39,442 nt of DNA from Microbacterium sp. 2FI (lineage in GTDB: Bacteria; Actinomycetota; Actinomycetes; Actinomycetales; Microbacteriaceae), in NCBI RefSeq assembly GCF_005502885.1, contig NZ_SCMR01000029.1, positions 1 to 39,442 of the forward strand, given 5' to 3'. The notes under the pieces are model-generated. The model ran no database searches and was not told where the DNA came from. It saw nothing but the letters and a program-made list of their open reading frames with translations. A program made the translations under genes and the position numbers. Each line of letters opens with the position of its first letter. Position 1 is the stretch's first letter. This document shows positions 24,901 to 32,465 of this stretch, in pieces.

Positions 24901-25311
24901 ATGATCATCTTCCTCATCCGCACGCTCATCTTCATCGCGTCTGCTGCGCTGGGCCTGCTGATTGCAGACTGGATCCTTCCCGGGTTCGCCATCGACTGGT
25001 CGGACTGGGGCGGCTTCGTGCTCTGCGTCCTGATCTTCGCGGTGCTGCAGAGCATCCTCGCCCCGTGGATCGCCACCGTCGCCAAGCGCAATGCGCCGGC
25101 GTTCCTCGGCGGCATCGGCATCATCTCCACGCTCATCGCGCTGATCATCGTGGCCCTGCTGCCCTTCGGCGGCTTCATCTTCAGCGAGCCGGTCCTGCTG
25201 ACGTGGATCCTGCTCCCCGTGATCGTGTGGCTCGTGACGGCCCTCGCGACATGGCTGCTGCCGATGATCTTCCTGAAGAACAAGATCGAGGAGCGTCGCG
25301 CCGAGAAGTGA
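24901..25311 (+). CDS. Phage-holin-family-type four-helix membrane protein
   Basis: A 136-residue very hydrophobic protein with four membrane segments (about 2-22, 36-56, 70-92 and 101-124) and a charged tail (KNKIEERRAEK). The size, the early AD.ILPGF segment and the spacing match the mycobacterial four-TMS holin-superfamily / DUF-type proteins common in bacterial chromosomes, which are not shown to be lytic. The ATG at 24901 is chosen over the one at 24871 because of the TATCGT box seven bases upstream and because the membrane segment starts there. It converges on cysE with a small hairpin between them. Confidence 0.65.
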   Translation: MIIFLIRTLIFIASAALGLLIADWILPGFAIDWSDWGGFVLCVLIFAVLQSILAPWIATVAKRNAPAFLGGIGIISTLIALIIVALLPFGGFIFSEPVLLTWILLPVIVWLVTALATWLLPMIFLKNKIEERRAEK

Positions 25312-25313
25312 GG

Positions 25314-25329
25314 GGATGCAGCAGCATCC
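25314..25329. terminator. Small hairpin between convergent genes
   Basis: GGATGC-AGCA-GCATCC lies in the 27-base gap between the convergent holin-like and cysE stops. The 6-bp stem is built from two inverted copies of a word that is over-represented across the window. It is a weak bidirectional terminator candidate with no T-run. Confidence 0.35.
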
Positions 25330-25338
25330 GGTCCGTCG

Positions 25339-25920
25339 TCAGATGACGTAGTCGGGAGCGGTGAGGATCGCTCGCGTGTCCTCGCCCACCCGACGCGGGC
25401 GGGCCTTCGCGGGAACCCCGACCAGCACGCTGTCGACGGGGGCATCGCGCGTGACGACGGCGTTCGCGCCGACGACGGAGTGCGCCCCGATCGTGATCGG
25501 CCCGAGCACCTTGGCGCCGGCGCCGATCGCGACGCCGTCCTCGATCGTGGGGTGGCGCTTGCCGCCCTCGCGCTGGCGACCGCCGAGCGTGACGCCGTGG
25601 TACAGCATGACGTCGTCGCCGACCTCGGCCGTCTCGCCGATCACGACGCCCATCCCGTGGTCGATGAAGAAGCGCCGCCCGATGGTGGCGCCCGGGTGGA
25701 TCTCGATCCCGGTGAGCCAGCGGGTGATCTGCGAACCGGCGCGCGCGAGGAAGCGAACGCGGCGCACCCACAGGAAGTGCCACACGCGGTGGGCCCACAG
25801 TGCGTGGAGCCCCGGGTACAGCAGGGCGATCTCGAGACCGCTGCGGGCGGCGGGATCGCGCAGCTTCGCGGCGGCGATGTCCTCGCGCACGCTGAGCAGC
25901 GCCCTGCGGACGCGGCTCAT
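25339..25920 (-). CDS. cysE: Serine O-acetyltransferase
   Basis: A 193-residue enzyme making O-acetylserine from serine and acetyl-CoA, the substrate of CysK. It has a left-handed beta-helix of hexapeptide repeats (IHPGATIGRRFFIDHGMGVVIGET), active-site residues in IDHG (86-89) and LYHGVTLGG (His108), and the acetyl-CoA region KRHPTIEDGVAIGAGAKVLGPITIG. It is the short bacterial form, lacking the long N-terminal helical extension of E. coli CysE. The ATG overlaps the stop of the first cysK (ATGA), so synthase and acetyltransferase are translated together. Confidence 0.95.
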   Translation of the reverse strand: MSRVRRALLSVREDIAAAKLRDPAARSGLEIALLYPGLHALWAHRVWHFLWVRRVRFLARAGSQITRWLTGIEIHPGATIGRRFFIDHGMGVVIGETAEVGDDVMLYHGVTLGGRQREGGKRHPTIEDGVAIGAGAKVLGPITIGAHSVVGANAVVTRDAPVDSVLVGVPAKARPRRVGEDTRAILTAPDYVI

Positions 25921-26870
25921 GCTTGAGCCTTCTCGGGCTCGCGCAGGTGCTCGTAGAGCGCCGTCGACAGGTAGCGCTCGCCCGAGTCGGGCACGATCAC
26001 GACGATGCGCTTGCCGGCGGCCTCGGGCCTGGCGGCGATCTCGAGCGCGGCCCACACGGCTGCGCCCGCCGACATGCCGGCGAGGATGCCCTCTCGCAGC
26101 GCCAGGTCGCGCGCGACGCGGATCGCGTCGTCGAACTCCACGTCGAAGATCTCGTCGATGACCGAGCGGTCGAGGACCCCGGGCACGAAGTTCGGTCCGA
26201 TGCCCTGGATGCGGTGACCGCCAGCGCGCCCCTCGGAGAGCATGGGGGAGTCCTTGGGCTCGACGACGGCGATCTTCACGTCGGGGTTGCGCTCCTTGAG
26301 CACCTGGCCGACGCCGGTGATGGTGCCGCCGGTGCCCGAGCCGGCGACGAACCAGTCGACGCGGCCGTCGGTGTCTCGCCAGATCTCCTCCGCAGTCGTC
26401 CGGCGATGCACGGCGGCGTTGGCGGCGCTCTCGAACTGGCGGGCCAGGATCGCCCCGGGCGTCTCGGCGACGATGCGCTCCGCAGTCTCGACCGCCTCGG
26501 TCATGCCCTTGTACGGGTCGGTGAGGACGAGTTCGGCGCCGTATGCCTTCAGAAGCATGCGCCGCTCCTTCGACATGGACGCCGGCATGGTGAGGATCAC
26601 CTTGTACCCGCGCGCGGCGCCGATGAGCGCGAGCGCGATGCCGGTGTTGCCACTGGTCGACTCGACGATCGTGCCGCCGGGCCGCAGTTCTCCTGCGGCC
26701 TCGGCGGCCTCGACCAGTGCGTACCCGAGGCGGTCCTTGACGCTCGAGCCCGGGTTGTAGAACTCGAGCTTCGCGAGCACCTCGCCGCCCAGGCCCTCGG
26801 TGAGGGCGTTCAGCCGGACGAGGGGTGTGTCACCGAACGCGGTGGTGATGTCGGAGTGGATGCCGGGCAC
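25917..26870 (-). CDS. cysK: Cysteine synthase (O-acetylserine sulfhydrylase), copy next to cysE
   Basis: A 317-residue fold-II PLP enzyme forming cysteine from O-acetylserine and sulfide. It has PLP Lys45 (NPGSSVKDRLG), substrate loop ESTSGNTGIAL, phosphate-binding GSGTGGTITG and IQGIGPNFVPGVLD. The start is GTG at 26870 with AAAGG seven bases upstream. It lies 25 bases after a second cysK-like gene and overlaps cysE by four bases. The two copies differ in the loops, so they may prefer different sulfur donors or acceptors. Confidence 0.94.
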   Translation of the reverse strand: MPGIHSDITTAFGDTPLVRLNALTEGLGGEVLAKLEFYNPGSSVKDRLGYALVEAAEAAGELRPGGTIVESTSGNTGIALALIGAARGYKVILTMPASMSKERRMLLKAYGAELVLTDPYKGMTEAVETAERIVAETPGAILARQFESAANAAVHRRTTAEEIWRDTDGRVDWFVAGSGTGGTITGVGQVLKERNPDVKIAVVEPKDSPMLSEGRAGGHRIQGIGPNFVPGVLDRSVIDEIFDVEFDDAIRVARDLALREGILAGMSAGAAVWAALEIAARPEAAGKRIVVIVPDSGERYLSTALYEHLREPEKAQA

Positions 26871-26895
26871 GGAGCGCCTTTCTCGGAGGAGTCGC

Positions 26896-27834
26896 TCAAT
26901 CCTCTCGCAGATCCTCGAAGAGGGCGGTCGAGAGGTAGCGCTCGCCGAACGACGGCACGATCACGACGATGTTCTTGCCCTCGGCCTCGGGGCGCGCGGC
27001 GATCTGGAGCGCTGCCCAGATCGCGGCACCCGACGAGATGCCGACGAGGATGCCGTCCTTCGCGCCGACGGCGCGCGCGGTCGAGATCGCGTCGGGGAAC
27101 TCGACGTCGATGACCTCGTCGATGACGCCCTGGTCGAGGATCGCGGGGATGAAGTTGGGTCCGATGCCCTGGATCTTGTGAGGACCGGGGGTGCCCTTGG
27201 TCAGCAGCGGCGAATCGGCGGGCTCGACGGCGATGACCTTCGCTCCGGGCACGCGCTCCTTGAGCACCTGGCCGACGCCGGTGATCGTGCCGCCCGTGCC
27301 GATGCCGGCGACGAAGTAGTCGACCTGGCCGTCGGTGTCGCGGATGATCTCCTCGGCGGTGGTCTTGCGGTGGATCTCGGGGTTCGCCTCGTTCTCGAAC
27401 TGGCGGGCGAGCACGGCGCCCGGGATCTCGGCGACGAGCTCCTCCGCCTTGGCGACGGCGCCCTTCATGCCGCCGGCCGGGTCGGTGAGGACGAGTTCGG
27501 CACCGTAGCCCTTGAGCAGCAGCCGGCGCTCGATCGACATCGACGAGGGCATCGCGAGCACGACGCGGTAGCCGCGGGCGGCGCCGACCATCGCGAGGGC
27601 AATGCCGGTGTTGCCGCTGGTGGCCTCGACGATGGTGCCGCCCGGCTGGAGCTGCCCCGACGCCTCGGCGGCGTCGACGATGGCGATGCCCAGGCGGTCC
27701 TTGACGCTGGAGGCGGGGTTGTAGAACTCGAGCTTGACGATCACGTTGCCGCCCACGCCCTCCGCGACGCGGTTGAGGCGCACCAGCGGGGTGTTCCCGA
27801 AGGCAGCGGTGATGTCGGGGAGGATGCCGGTCAT
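26896..27834 (-). CDS. cysK: Second cysteine synthase-like gene (tandem paralogue)
   Basis: A 312-residue paralogue of the neighbouring gene, with the same landmarks: Lys45 (NPASSVKDRLG), EATSGNTGIAL, GIGTGGTITG and IQGIGPNFIPAILD. It is about as close to standard CysK as its neighbour, and it ends LFEDLRED without the extra tail. The ATG at 27834 has GAAAGG six bases upstream. It heads the reverse-strand cysK-cysK-cysE unit and is divergent from prmC. A possible -10 (TAGAGT, reverse strand, 27876-27871) lies about 37 bases upstream. Confidence 0.93.
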   Translation of the reverse strand: MTGILPDITAAFGNTPLVRLNRVAEGVGGNVIVKLEFYNPASSVKDRLGIAIVDAAEASGQLQPGGTIVEATSGNTGIALAMVGAARGYRVVLAMPSSMSIERRLLLKGYGAELVLTDPAGGMKGAVAKAEELVAEIPGAVLARQFENEANPEIHRKTTAEEIIRDTDGQVDYFVAGIGTGGTITGVGQVLKERVPGAKVIAVEPADSPLLTKGTPGPHKIQGIGPNFIPAILDQGVIDEVIDVEFPDAISTARAVGAKDGILVGISSGAAIWAALQIAARPEAEGKNIVVIVPSFGERYLSTALFEDLRED

Positions 27835-27934
27835 GTCGGGCCTTTCGCATATGGGCGTGTTGCGCAGACAACTCTAGGGCGGCGGGTGGGCTGTGAGTCC
27901 TTGTGTGACAACGAACCCGAACCCGTGGTGCGCC

Positions 27935-27940
27935 TAGGCT
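27935..27940 (+). promoter_or_regulatory. -10 box (TAGGCT) of prmC
   Basis: TAGGCT ends 11 bases before ATG 27952, predicting a leader of only about five bases. An out-of-frame ATG at 27943 lies between the two. Confidence 0.35.
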
Positions 27941-27951
27941 GGATGCCGCTC

Positions 27952-28830
27952 ATGGCTGTCTCAGATCCCCCCACCCTTCTCGGCCCGGCGCTGCGCAGCG
28001 CCGCCGCCCGTCTCGCCGCCGCCGGCGTCGCCGACCCCGAGGTCGACGCCGAGCTGCTCGCCGCTCACGTGCTGGGTGCCGGGCGCGGGGGAGTGCAGGC
28101 CGCTGCGATCCGCGGCGACGCGTTCGGGCCCGCGGATCTCGCTCGCTTCGACGCCCTCGTGACGCGGCGCGCGACGCGCGAGCCGTTGCAGCACATCACG
28201 GGGTCAGCACCCTTCCGCCACCTCGAGCTGAGCGTTGGTCCGGGTGTCTTCGTGCCCCGACCCGAGACCGAGATCGTCGCGCAGATCGCGATCGACGCGC
28301 TCCGCGCGGCCGCCTCACCCGCGCCGATCGCCGTCGACCTCGGCACCGGCAGCGGTGCGATCGCGCTCGCGATGGCCACCGAGGTGCCGCACGCCCGCAT
28401 CTTCGCCGCCGAGAACTCCGTCGACGCCTTCGTGTGGACGAAGGAGAACTTCGCAAAGTGTGCAGACGACAACGCCACTCTCGCGTTCGTCGACCTCGAG
28501 CACGCGTTCCCCGATCTCGACGGCACCGTCTCGGTCGTCGCGTCGAACCCGCCGTACGTCCCCGATGCCGCGATCCCGCGTGATCCCGAGGTGCGCTTCT
28601 TCGACCCGCCGGCTGCCCTCTACGGCGGCGCAGACGGGCTCGATGTCATCCGCGTGCTGAGCGGGGTCGGACTCCGCCTCGCGCATCCGGGCGGGGTGAT
28701 CGTCATCGAGCACGGCGAGTGGCAGGGCGAGGCGATCCGCGGCATCCTCGACGCCGATGGCTGGCGGGCGAGCGCGACGCACCCCGATCTGACGATGCGC
28801 GATCGCGCCACGACCGCCGTCCGACCGTGA
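27952..28830 (+). CDS. prmC: Peptide chain release factor N5-glutamine methyltransferase
   Basis: A 292-residue methyltransferase that methylates the GGQ glutamine of release factors. An N-terminal helical domain (residues 1-95) carries the release-factor docking surface. The SAM motif is VDLGTGSGAIALAM, and the catalytic NPPY is at 199-202 (SNPPYVPD). The ATG at 27952 is used; ATG 27943 is also in frame but sits two bases after the -10. In mycobacteria prmC directly follows prfA; here about 3 kb of holin-like and cys genes separate them. Confidence 0.94.
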   Translation: MAVSDPPTLLGPALRSAAARLAAAGVADPEVDAELLAAHVLGAGRGGVQAAAIRGDAFGPADLARFDALVTRRATREPLQHITGSAPFRHLELSVGPGVFVPRPETEIVAQIAIDALRAAASPAPIAVDLGTGSGAIALAMATEVPHARIFAAENSVDAFVWTKENFAKCADDNATLAFVDLEHAFPDLDGTVSVVASNPPYVPDAAIPRDPEVRFFDPPAALYGGADGLDVIRVLSGVGLRLAHPGGVIVIEHGEWQGEAIRGILDADGWRASATHPDLTMRDRATTAVRP

Positions 28831-28848
28831 TCGCGCAGGGTTCCCGCC

Positions 28849-28854
28849 TACAAT
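28849..28854 (+). promoter_or_regulatory. -10 box (TACAAT) of the sua5 gene
   Basis: TACAAT, close to consensus, ends nine bases before ATG 28864. The -35 is poor. It may start a transcript including the lipid-carrier transferase and the atpI-like gene. Confidence 0.45.
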
Positions 28855-28863
28855 CGGGGTGAC

Positions 28864-29550
28864 ATGTCCCCGATCTTCGATTGCCGAGACGAGGCGCAGC
28901 TTCTCACCGGCCTGCGTCAGGCGCGCCAGGCCATCGGCCGCGGCGAGCTCGTCGTCCTCCCCACCGACACCGTGTACGGCGTCGCCGCCGACGCTTTCGA
29001 CGCACGCGCGGTGACCCGGCTGCTCGCGGCCAAGGGACGCGACCGTCAGTCGCCGCCTCCCGTCCTCGTCGCCGGAGTCACGACGCTCCGGGCGCTCGTG
29101 GCAGAAGTGCCCGAAGCGGTCGAGCGGCTCGTCGAGGCGTTCTGGCCCGGCGGACTCACGATCGTGCTGCCGGCGCAGCCGTCGCTGTCGTGGGATCTCG
29201 GCGAGACCCGCGGCACGGTCGCGGTCCGCATGCCCGCGCACCGCATCGCGCTCGAGCTTCTCGAAGAGACCGGTCCGCTCGCCGTCTCCAGCGCCAACCT
29301 CACCGGCGTCGCCGCTGCGATCACCGCGGAGGACGCCGAGGGGATGCTGGGCGACAGCGTCGCCGTCTACCTCGACGGCGGTCCGTCGGCGACCGGGATC
29401 GCCTCGACGATCATCGACGCGACGAGTCTGGTGGGCTCGGACGAGCCGATGGTGCGGGTGCTGCGCGAGGGCGCCGTCAGTCGCGACCAGCTGCGCGCCG
29501 TGCTGGTCGACCTGCTCGAGCCGGACCCGGACGACCCGGACTCCCCGTGA
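28864..29550 (+). CDS. L-threonylcarbamoyladenylate synthase (Sua5/TsaC)
   Basis: A 228-residue YrdC/Sua5 enzyme making threonylcarbamoyl-AMP from threonine, bicarbonate and ATP, the first step to the t6A base at position 37 of tRNAs. Conserved parts are GELVVLPTDTVYGVAADA, AKGRDRQSPPPVLV, FWPGGLTIVLP and VAVRMPAH with SSANLTG. It has the YrdC domain with a modest C-terminal tail but not the full Sua5 domain. It overlaps the next gene by four bases (GTGA). Confidence 0.93.
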   Translation: MSPIFDCRDEAQLLTGLRQARQAIGRGELVVLPTDTVYGVAADAFDARAVTRLLAAKGRDRQSPPPVLVAGVTTLRALVAEVPEAVERLVEAFWPGGLTIVLPAQPSLSWDLGETRGTVAVRMPAHRIALELLEETGPLAVSSANLTGVAAAITAEDAEGMLGDSVAVYLDGGPSATGIASTIIDATSLVGSDEPMVRVLREGAVSRDQLRAVLVDLLEPDPDDPDSP

Positions 29551-30716
29551 AGCAGTACGTCTTCACGATCCTCTTCACCGCGACCGTGACCTTCGTCCTC
29601 GCGTGGAGCGTGTGGCGACTGAGTCTGCGGTACAAGCTGTATCCCGGCATCCGCGAGCGCGACGTCCACAAGACGCCGACGCCGCGCCTCGGCGGCATCG
29701 CGATGTTCCTGGGCGTGATCGCGGCGTTCCTCGTGTCGTCGCAGCATCCGTTCTTCTCCATCGTGTGGGCGCAGCCGCAGCAGATCTGGGCGATCCTCGG
29801 GGCGACCGCCCTGATCGTGGTCGTCGGCGTCGCCGACGACGTGTGGGATCTCGACTGGATGATCAAGCTCGGCGCGCAGTTCCTCGCCGCCGGCATCATC
29901 GCCTGGTTCGGCGAGCTGCAGATCTATTCGCTGCCGATCGGGGGACTGGCGGTGGGATCGAGCTGGGTGAGCTTCACCCTCACGGTCTTCTCGATCGTGG
30001 TCGTCATGAACGCCGTCAACTTCATCGATGGCCTCGACGGACTCGTCGCCGGCGTCTGCCTCATCGCGAACGGGATCTTCTTCGCCTACTCGTACCTGCT
30101 CGTGCGCGACACCGGCGCGAGCACGTACTTCACGCTCGCATCGTTCATCGCCGCCGTGCTCATCGGCGTCTGCGCGGGATTCCTGCCGATGAACTGGAGC
30201 CCCGCGAAGCTGTTCATGGGCGATTCCGGCGCGCTCATGCTGGGGCTCCTCATGGCGTGCTCGGCCATCGCGATCACGGGTAACCTGCCGCCGGCGATCG
30301 TCGGCGACAACGACGAGTTCGGCCGCTCGCAGCTGCTGGGTGCCTTCATCCCGATCCTGCTGCCCGTGGTGATCGTGCTCCTGCCGCTGCTGGACTTCGG
30401 TCTCGCCGTCGTCCGCCGCATGAGCAAGGGCAAGTCGCCGTTCTCGCCCGATCGCAAGCACCTGCATCACCGGATGCTGGACATGGGACACTCCGATCGC
30501 GACGCCGTGCTGATCTTCTACGCCTGGACGGCGATCGTGAGCCTCTCGGTACTGCTGATGTACATCGGCACGACCGAGGAATGGCCGGGCGACTACCTGC
30601 TCGGCGTCGTCTTCGGTGTCGTCGGCATCGTCGCGTGCCTCGTCGTCACCCTCACGCCTTCACGCCGCGCCGCCGCGGCATCCGCCACCGATCCCGTCCT
30701 GGAGGACGCCCGATGA
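29547..30716 (+). CDS. Undecaprenyl-phosphate GlcNAc-1-phosphate transferase (WecA/TagO/Rfe type)
   Basis: A 389-residue polytopic membrane enzyme that moves a sugar-1-phosphate, usually GlcNAc, onto the polyprenyl-phosphate carrier at the start of wall-polymer or arabinogalactan-linker synthesis. Motifs are the DD pair at 97-98 (GVADDVWDLD), NFIDGLDGL (158-166), MGDSGA (224-229) and HLHHR (305-309). About 11 membrane segments are visible. Its place between sua5 and atpI matches rfe in M. tuberculosis. The GTG start lies inside the sua5 stop, and its own stop overlaps the next ATG (ATGA). Confidence 0.92.
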   Translation: MKQYVFTILFTATVTFVLAWSVWRLSLRYKLYPGIRERDVHKTPTPRLGGIAMFLGVIAAFLVSSQHPFFSIVWAQPQQIWAILGATALIVVVGVADDVWDLDWMIKLGAQFLAAGIIAWFGELQIYSLPIGGLAVGSSWVSFTLTVFSIVVVMNAVNFIDGLDGLVAGVCLIANGIFFAYSYLLVRDTGASTYFTLASFIAAVLIGVCAGFLPMNWSPAKLFMGDSGALMLGLLMACSAIAITGNLPPAIVGDNDEFGRSQLLGAFIPILLPVVIVLLPLLDFGLAVVRRMSKGKSPFSPDRKHLHHRMLDMGHSDRDAVLIFYAWTAIVSLSVLLMYIGTTEEWPGDYLLGVVFGVVGIVACLVVTLTPSRRAAAASATDPVLEDAR

Positions 30717-31234
30717 ACGCCACACCCACCCCCGCTCCCAGCGCTCCCATCTCGAGCACTCCGATCCTGCGGACCGTGCTGGTGTGGTCGGCCGCCGTCA
30801 CCGGCGCCCTGGCGATCATCGGAGCGATCGTGGGCTACCTCGTCGCCGGCGCCGAAGGCATGTGGAGTGCGCTGCTGGGCGTGCTGATCGCGGCGATCTT
30901 CCTCGCGATCACCGGAGCCAGCATCCTCATCGCCAACCGCTGGTACGGCGATCCGCTGTATGTGCAGCTGTTCTTCGCGATCGTGCTGGGCGGCTGGATC
31001 CTGAAGTTCGTGGTCTTCATCGTCGCGCTGCTGCTGCTGCGCGATCAGCCGTGGATCTCGCCGACGGTGTTCTTCGTCTCGATCGTCGTCAGCGTGCTCG
31101 CCTCGCTCGTGGTCGACGTCGTCGTCATGCTCCGGATGCGGGTTCCCCATGTGAGCGACATCGAACTGCCCACCGATCCCGAAGCCGGGGACCGCGTGGA
31201 CGAGCGGGGGGACTCAGGAGCCCCGCGAGTTTGA
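30713..31234 (+). CDS. AtpI-like membrane protein (ATP synthase protein I)
   Basis: A 173-residue protein with a Pro/Ser-rich N-terminus, four membrane segments (about 22-43, 52-72, 83-104 and 115-136) and an acidic tail. Position just before atpB, size and the four-helix plan fit AtpI/UncI, which helps assemble the c-ring in some bacteria. Sequence likeness to AtpI is loose, as is usual for actinobacteria. GGAGG at 30701-30705 is seven bases before the ATG, which overlaps the upstream stop. Confidence 0.78.
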   Translation: MNATPTPAPSAPISSTPILRTVLVWSAAVTGALAIIGAIVGYLVAGAEGMWSALLGVLIAAIFLAITGASILIANRWYGDPLYVQLFFAIVLGGWILKFVVFIVALLLLRDQPWISPTVFFVSIVVSVLASLVVDVVVMLRMRVPHVSDIELPTDPEAGDRVDERGDSGAPRV

Positions 31235-31240
31235 TAGGCT
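31235..31240 (+). promoter_or_regulatory. Candidate -10 (TAGGCT) ahead of the atp operon
   Basis: TAGGCT directly follows the atpI-like stop and would give a leader of about 95 bases before atpB. The -35 (GACTCA) is far from consensus, so readthrough from upstream is equally possible. Confidence 0.3.
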
Positions 31241-31341
31241 GATTCCCGCGCCCGCCGCTCGAATGCTGAGCCCCGCGGAGTGACGCTCACCGACCATCGT
31301 CGCAACGGTTCTACGCCGGTGCCCCGAAGCTGGAGCCAGCG

Positions 31342-32157
31342 CTGTTTACTCAAGCTGCGACCCTGATCGCCCCCCTTGCCGCTGACGCACCCCCCGAGTT
31401 CCACGGGCCGTCGATCGACGAGTTCTTTCCCGAGATCCTCTTCGAAGCGTTCGGCGTCATCCCCGTCCACCGGATCCACCTGATCCAGTTCCTCGCGACG
31501 ATCGCGATCGTGCTGATCTTCTGGCTCGGCACGCGCCGCATGAAGATGGTGCCCGGCCGCTTCCAGAGCCTCGTCGAGATGGGCCTGGACTTCGTTCGCG
31601 TCAACATCGGTGAAGACCTCCTGGGCAAGAAGGACGCCCAGCGCTTCCTGCCGATCCTCACGACCATGTTCTTCATGGTCCTGTTCATGAACATCACGGG
31701 CATCATCCCGTTCCTGAACATCGCCGGAACGAGCATCATCGCGGTGCCGCTGACGCTCGCGATCGTCAGCTACGTCACCTTCATCTACGCCGGCATCAAG
31801 AAGAGCCCGAAGAACTTCTTCAAGAACTCGCTCTTCCCGTCGGGTGTGCCGTGGCCGATCTACGTGATCGTGACGCCGATCGAGCTCATCTCGACGTTCA
31901 TCATCCGTCCGGTCACCCTGACGCTCCGACTCCTCATGAACATGATGGTCGGCCATCTGCTGCTGGTCCTCTTCTTCGCGGCGACCCAGTTCTTCGTCGT
32001 CGACCTCGGCGGCTGGTGGAGTCTGCTCGGCGCGGGCAGCCTCGCCTTCGGCTTCGTCTTCACCCTGTTCGAGATCCTGGTGGCCGTCCTCCAGGCGTAC
32101 GTCTTCGCTCTCCTCACCGCGGTCTACATCCAGCTCGCGGTCGCGGAAGAGCACTAA
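31342..32157 (+). CDS. atpB: ATP synthase Fo subunit a, apparent CTG start
   Basis: Subunit a forms the proton half-channels beside the c-ring. From CTG 31342 the product is 271 residues, normal length. The essential Arg is Arg196 (RPVTLTLRLLMNMMVGH). Several membrane helices are present, the first at about 47-61. No ATG, GTG or TTG occurs in this frame between the stop at 31267 and GTG 31510, and starting at 31510 would delete 56 residues including conserved N-terminal FHGPSIDEFFPEIL and most of helix 1. CTG 31342 has GGAG (31332-31335) six bases upstream and begins LFTQAATL. So either CTG is used or one base is misread (for example CTG for TTG). Confidence 0.93.
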   Translation: MFTQAATLIAPLAADAPPEFHGPSIDEFFPEILFEAFGVIPVHRIHLIQFLATIAIVLIFWLGTRRMKMVPGRFQSLVEMGLDFVRVNIGEDLLGKKDAQRFLPILTTMFFMVLFMNITGIIPFLNIAGTSIIAVPLTLAIVSYVTFIYAGIKKSPKNFFKNSLFPSGVPWPIYVIVTPIELISTFIIRPVTLTLRLLMNMMVGHLLLVLFFAATQFFVVDLGGWWSLLGAGSLAFGFVFTLFEILVAVLQAYVFALLTAVYIQLAVAEEH

Positions 32158-32200
32158 GCGGGTCGGCTCACAGCCGCCCTCAACCGAAAGGAAAAAATCC

Positions 32201-32434
32201 GTGGACGCAACTACGGTTCTCGCCGAGCTCAGCGGCAACGTGGCCACGATGGGCTACGGCCTCGCGGCGATCGGTCCGGCCATCGGCGTGGGCATCGTCG
32301 TCGGCAAGACGATCGAGGGCGTCGCCCGTCAGCCCGAGCTGGCCGGCCGCCTCCAGGTCCTCATGTGGATCGGTATCGCCTTCACCGAGGCGCTCGCCTT
32401 CATCGGCATCGCGACCTACTTCATCTTCATCTGA
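32201..32434 (+). CDS. atpE: ATP synthase Fo subunit c
   Basis: A 77-residue hairpin of two membrane helices that assembles into the rotor ring. The Gly-rich first helix GPAIGVGIVVG is followed by the polar loop ARQPEL, and the proton-carrying Glu63 lies in GIAFTEALAF. GTG start with GAAAGGA eight bases upstream. No Na+-binding pattern is evident, so it is proton-type. Glu63 is the residue class targeted by bedaquiline in mycobacteria. Confidence 0.96.
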   Translation: MDATTVLAELSGNVATMGYGLAAIGPAIGVGIVVGKTIEGVARQPELAGRLQVLMWIGIAFTEALAFIGIATYFIFI

Positions 32435-32465
32435 TCGCACCGATTCCCAGCCTTAAGGAGACAGG

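Noticed and set aside
24901..25311. Prophage remnant because of the holin-like gene
   Set aside because: No integrase, endolysin or structural gene is nearby. Such four-helix proteins are widespread chromosomal genes.
31235..31510. Frameshift or pseudogene at atpB
   Set aside because: The frame is open and conserved upstream to 31342. Only the start codon is unusual, so the gene is intact.
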